64,000 bases of DNA from Polyangium sp. y55x31. GTDB lineage: Bacteria > Myxococcota_A > Polyangia > Polyangiales > Polyangiaceae. The translations under genes were made by a program, and so were the position numbers. Below the pieces are notes generated by a model. That model saw only the letters and a program-made list of their open reading frames with translations. It made no database searches and was not told where the DNA came from. Positions 61,210 through 64,000 of this stretch are shown one piece after another. Position 1 is the stretch's first letter. The number at the start of each line of letters is the position of its first letter. The stretch lies in contig NZ_JARZHG010000006.1 of the NCBI RefSeq assembly GCF_029946505.1, positions 124,001 through 188,000 on the forward strand. The letters run 5' to 3'.

Positions 61210-63026
61210 CGCGACCTCCGCGAGGCGACCTTCTCGAAATCGACGACCATGTCGCGTCCCTCCTCCTCGGGCACCAGGATCCGGATCTCGTAAATGTCGC
61301 GCGCGTCGTCCTCCGCATAAAGCACGAGCTCGCCCGGCGAGAGCGGCAACTTCTCGTGCTCCGTGTCGACCACGCCCGGAATCTGCCGCTTGGAGACGCG
61401 GCTCCCTTCGGCGAGATTCGGGCTCGTGAAAAACCCGGGGCGCTCGTAGCCGTACGGCTTCGGACGGTCGGAGCCCGCGGGATTGGGCTTGCGATCGGAC
61501 GGCGCCACGAAATACAGGAGCGGCGGCCCGCCTTCCCCGCCGCGTCGCACGTAAAAATCGAGATCGTGGTTGTTCTCCCAGAACCTGCCGACGATGACGT
61601 TCGCCATCAGATCCGCCTGCGATTGCAACGTCGGCCGCATCGCTCGCACGAGCTCGGCGCCGCTCGGACCGATCGGCACGTCCCGCAGCGCGAACACGGG
61701 CCGCGCGGCGCCCTCGGGGATGTCCGGCGTGCCGTCGCCCGTCGGATCGTGGAGCGAAATCTGCGCGACCTGCGAAAGCAGATCCCACAGATACTGCGGC
61801 TCCGGCACGGTCACACCGCGGATCGCATTCGCGAACGAGATCCACCCCGGCGGCGCGCCGCCCTGCCCGATCGCCACGCCGACCAGACATTCGCCGTTCA
61901 GCGCGACAAAACAACGATCGTACGACCGCCGCCCGTACGCGCGGTGCGCGCCGCTCGTCACGATCGACTCCAGGAAATACGGGCGGCAGCCGGGGTCGGC
62001 CGCGCAAGAGGGGATGAAATGGTCCGCCTCGACGGTCGCGAACCGCATGTCGACCGTGGGCACATTTGCGACGCCCTGGATCACGAGCCGCTCGGGATCC
62101 TCGAAATCGAACGAGAGCGGCGCGCGGCCTTCCATCACGAACATGTCGCCGCCGCCGGACGAGAGGTCGACCCCGCGCACGCGGCGCAGGTTCGAGGCGG
62201 CGACCACACGCATCCGGAAATCGGGGCCGAGCACGTCGCTCCGCGTGGCGAAATTCGCGTCGTCCGGCACGAGCACGCCGGGGTGCTCGCCCGGTATGGG
62301 GCCGAATTTCTCCGGCAAGGTCGTGAGATCTTTCAGGGCGTCATACAGGGTCACCGGGAGTTTTCCGGATGGATTGCCGATCCCCGGGTGCGTGCCGAGC
62401 AGGTTCTCCTGGAGAGAACGGACGAGCGCGTCCGTGGGCACGACGGGGTCCGTGCGGCCAATGCCGAGGCTCTCGGCGAGCACCCGGGGGAAATCGAAGC
62501 GGAACGTGTCCGGGTTTTGCTCGACGAGCGCGGCGAACGTCTCGAGGCTCGTCCCCGAGAGATCCGTGTTCGCCGGCGTCATGCCGAGGAGCCGCACGAG
62601 GCCGAATTCGGCCGAGGTCCGCCACGTGGACCCGAACGTCCGGCCGAGCGCCGTTTGCGTACAATCGTATCCGGGGTTTTTCCGATCGATCCTCCAGCCC
62701 TTGCCGCAGGCGTCGCGGATGGTGTCGAGGACGTGACCGAGCAGCGCCGTCGAGTCGACGTCGAGGATATGAATGCGGCGCGCGGCCGCCTCGCCGAACA
62801 TTTCGAGCGCCTTTGCCTTGTCGAGCTCCAGCGTGATCTCCTCGGGCGCCTCGAGCCCGGGAACGGCGAGGAGGAACCGATTCGCGAGAATTTGCGGCGG
62901 CGTGGGCGCGTCGTCGTCGCCTTCGGTCGGCTGGTCGATGCCGGAAACCTCGCTGTTCGCGGCGCCCCCGCAGGCGGCGAGCGGGAGGCAGAGGAGCCAG
63001 AAACGGGAGCGTGTCGAGGTCCGCAT
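61206..63026 (-). CDS. Lipoprotein, first of a paralogous pair upstream of the FadL-like gene
   Basis: 606 residues from ATG 63026. This start is set by GGAG nine bases upstream, because the ATG at 63035 would touch the GGAG. The lipobox is LPLAACGGA. Segments parallel the downstream paralogue: GMTPANTDLSGTSL, VTLYDALKDLTTLPEKFG, YLWDLLSQVAQISLHD, DFYVRRGGEGG, LYFVAPSDRKPN and a closing KLPLSPGELVLYAEDD. The motif order is the same, so it is a tandem duplication that has diverged. Function unknown. Confidence 0.85.
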   Translation of the reverse strand: MRTSTRSRFWLLCLPLAACGGAANSEVSGIDQPTEGDDDAPTPPQILANRFLLAVPGLEAPEEITLELDKAKALEMFGEAAARRIHILDVDSTALLGHVLDTIRDACGKGWRIDRKNPGYDCTQTALGRTFGSTWRTSAEFGLVRLLGMTPANTDLSGTSLETFAALVEQNPDTFRFDFPRVLAESLGIGRTDPVVPTDALVRSLQENLLGTHPGIGNPSGKLPVTLYDALKDLTTLPEKFGPIPGEHPGVLVPDDANFATRSDVLGPDFRMRVVAASNLRRVRGVDLSSGGGDMFVMEGRAPLSFDFEDPERLVIQGVANVPTVDMRFATVEADHFIPSCAADPGCRPYFLESIVTSGAHRAYGRRSYDRCFVALNGECLVGVAIGQGGAPPGWISFANAIRGVTVPEPQYLWDLLSQVAQISLHDPTGDGTPDIPEGAARPVFALRDVPIGPSGAELVRAMRPTLQSQADLMANVIVGRFWENNHDLDFYVRRGGEGGPPLLYFVAPSDRKPNPAGSDRPKPYGYERPGFFTSPNLAEGSRVSKRQIPGVVDTEHEKLPLSPGELVLYAEDDARDIYEIRILVPEEEGRDMVVDFEKVASRRSR

Positions 63027-63199
63027 GGCGCGCATCTCCGTCGGAACGAAAAGGAGGTCGTGACCGCCCGAGACGCTTTACGCGACGCGGCATAACCCCG
63101 GGCCAGCTCGCCTTCTCCCGTTCCAAACGAGATCGTTGTGCGGTGCCATGCTCCGTCAACGGCAGGTGCGCCGCGCCTGGGTCGGGACGTCCAGAACGC

Positions 63200-63229
63200 T
63201 TGACCTCCAACAATGGGAGGCCATAGGAT
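63200..63229 (+). promoter_or_regulatory. Sigma-70-like promoter for the outer-membrane gene at 63270
   Basis: TTGACC (63200-63205), 18 bases, TAGGAT (63224-63229). The predicted start near 63236 leaves a short leader with GGAG at 63260-63263, six bases before ATG 63270. It sits in the 243-base divergent gap shared with the lipoprotein operon. Confidence 0.5.
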
Positions 63230-63269
63230 GCCCATTTCAAGAGGCGACCGCCTCTCCACGGAGCTCCCC

Positions 63270-64000
63270 ATGCGCCGCTTCCTCGCCCCTTCGCTCGCCG
63301 CCCTCGCGGCGCTTTTCACGCTTTCGACCGCCCCGGACGCCGACGCCCAGGCGTACCGGGACGGACCGCCCCCACAGCACCGGATCGTCTATACCGATTT
63401 GACCTTGTTCCGGTGGAATCCGCTCGGCCTCATCACGGACGCCCGTTTCGTCTACCGATACCGCCTTTACAAGAGCGAGAGCGCAGCGCTCCGGGACAAT
63501 TTCATCGGCATTGGACTCGCGCCCTCCCTGAGCGGCGCGTTCGCCCGCGGCGGCCCCACGATCCAGATCCAGCCGGCGAGCTTCCTCCAGCTCTGGGCGC
63601 TCTACGAGGGCATCGGGTATTTCGGCGCCTTCAACTTCCTGCAATCGTACCCCACGGCCGATGCGACGAAGGTCGACTACAGCGACACCGAGCTCGCGCG
63701 GCGCGGCGACCTCGAAAAGGGCGATCCGCAGAAAAACTATTCGACGACCGGGACGCAGCTCATCGCCGGCGCGAACCTCCAGTTCAAGTTCGGCCCCGTC
63801 GCGGCGCGCAACCTCTTCCGCTTCGGGCGCCCCGACATGAAGCTGCGCCAGGGCGACCGCGTCTTTTACGATATCTTTTACGATCTGCTCGTGGGCGACG
63901 GCGGCGTCTGGTACTCGAACGACGCCGATCTCCTCTACCAGGGCCTCGACAACCGCCTGACCGTCGGCCTGCGCTGGACGACGGGCCGGGCGTTTTACAA
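63270..64000 (+). CDS. Predicted outer-membrane protein (runs off window edge)
   Basis: At least 243 residues from ATG 63270, open at the right edge. The signal peptide is LAPSLAALAALFTLSTAPDA, cleaved near ADAQA. The mature part alternates aromatic-rich strands with polar turns (LFRWNPLGLITDARFVYRYRLY, FLQLWALYEGIGYFGAF, LTVGLRWTTGRAFY), suggesting a large outer-membrane barrel. A ribosome-binding site GGAG and a sigma-70-like promoter lie upstream. No family recognised from the visible part. Confidence 0.8.
   Translation, partial: MRRFLAPSLAALAALFTLSTAPDADAQAYRDGPPPQHRIVYTDLTLFRWNPLGLITDARFVYRYRLYKSESAALRDNFIGIGLAPSLSGAFARGGPTIQIQPASFLQLWALYEGIGYFGAFNFLQSYPTADATKVDYSDTELARRGDLEKGDPQKNYSTTGTQLIAGANLQFKFGPVAARNLFRFGRPDMKLRQGDRVFYDIFYDLLVGDGGVWYSNDADLLYQGLDNRLTVGLRWTTGRAFY

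Overview
The window looks like chromosomal DNA of a myxobacterium, most plausibly from the Polyangium/Sorangium group. The signs are very high GC with almost all third codon positions G or C, many short secreted lipoproteins, a zinc-ribbon Ser/Thr kinase, several very large multidomain signalling proteins, a minor-pilin/PilY1 set and a hybrid NRPS-PKS. The placement is an inference from gene content. No rRNA, tRNA, CRISPR array or insertion sequence was seen.

Layout. 1-1.5 kb (minus): scpA, with a 12-unit 21-bp repeat in its 3' end, overlapping the start of a probable scpB. 1.6-4.5 kb (plus): a membrane Ser/Thr kinase and a secreted protein. 4.5-6.4 kb (minus): a two-gene anti-phage system of the Septu type (PtuA-like ATPase and PtuB-like HNH nuclease). 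6.5-9.4 kb: a hot-dog hydratase, an acidic membrane-anchored parvulin and a lipoprotein. 9.6-16.9 kb (plus): an overlapping operon of four minor prepilins, PilY1 and a lipoprotein, with a sigma-54-like promoter at its head. 17.0-20.0 kb: gcvT-gcvH-gcvPA, closed by four tandem hairpins. 20.2-27.0 kb: envelope and lipid genes (outer-membrane-like protein, lipase, polytopic GT-C-like protein, TPR protein, large lipoprotein esterase).

27.2-31.0 kb is a tightly overlapping catabolic operon (SDR, RidA-like, MarR, enoyl-CoA hydratase family, acyl-CoA dehydrogenase). It is followed by a minus-strand Rpn-like nuclease gene and an Old-Yellow-Enzyme-type oxidoreductase. 33.6-36.3 kb carries secreted or lipidated proteins, including a purple-acid-phosphatase-like enzyme. 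36.4-41.7 kb is a signalling block: an RsbQ/KAI2/D14-like hydrolase translationally coupled to a hybrid histidine kinase, and a convergent second kinase with an RsbRD-like N-terminus.

42.2-51.7 kb is the centrepiece. A single 2,887-residue megasynthase has the order C-A-PCP-KS-AT-cMT-ACP-TE plus a C-terminal SnoaL/NTF2-like domain, and a downstream SDR could act on its product. The expected chemistry is one acylated amino acid extended by one C-methylated ketide unit and released by TE. Convergent to it is a 1,656-residue degenerate-kinase/AAA/TPR/GAF/PAS/STAS regulator. 56.8-64 kb holds a lipoprotein hydrolase, a FadL-like porin in an operon with two paralogous lipoproteins, and a divergent, truncated outer-membrane protein gene.

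The most notable items are the TE-SnoaL fusion in a mini NRPS-PKS, the KAI2-like hydrolase/hybrid-kinase pair, the Septu-like pair, and the concentration of Rsb-type (stressosome-like) modules around the megasynthase.
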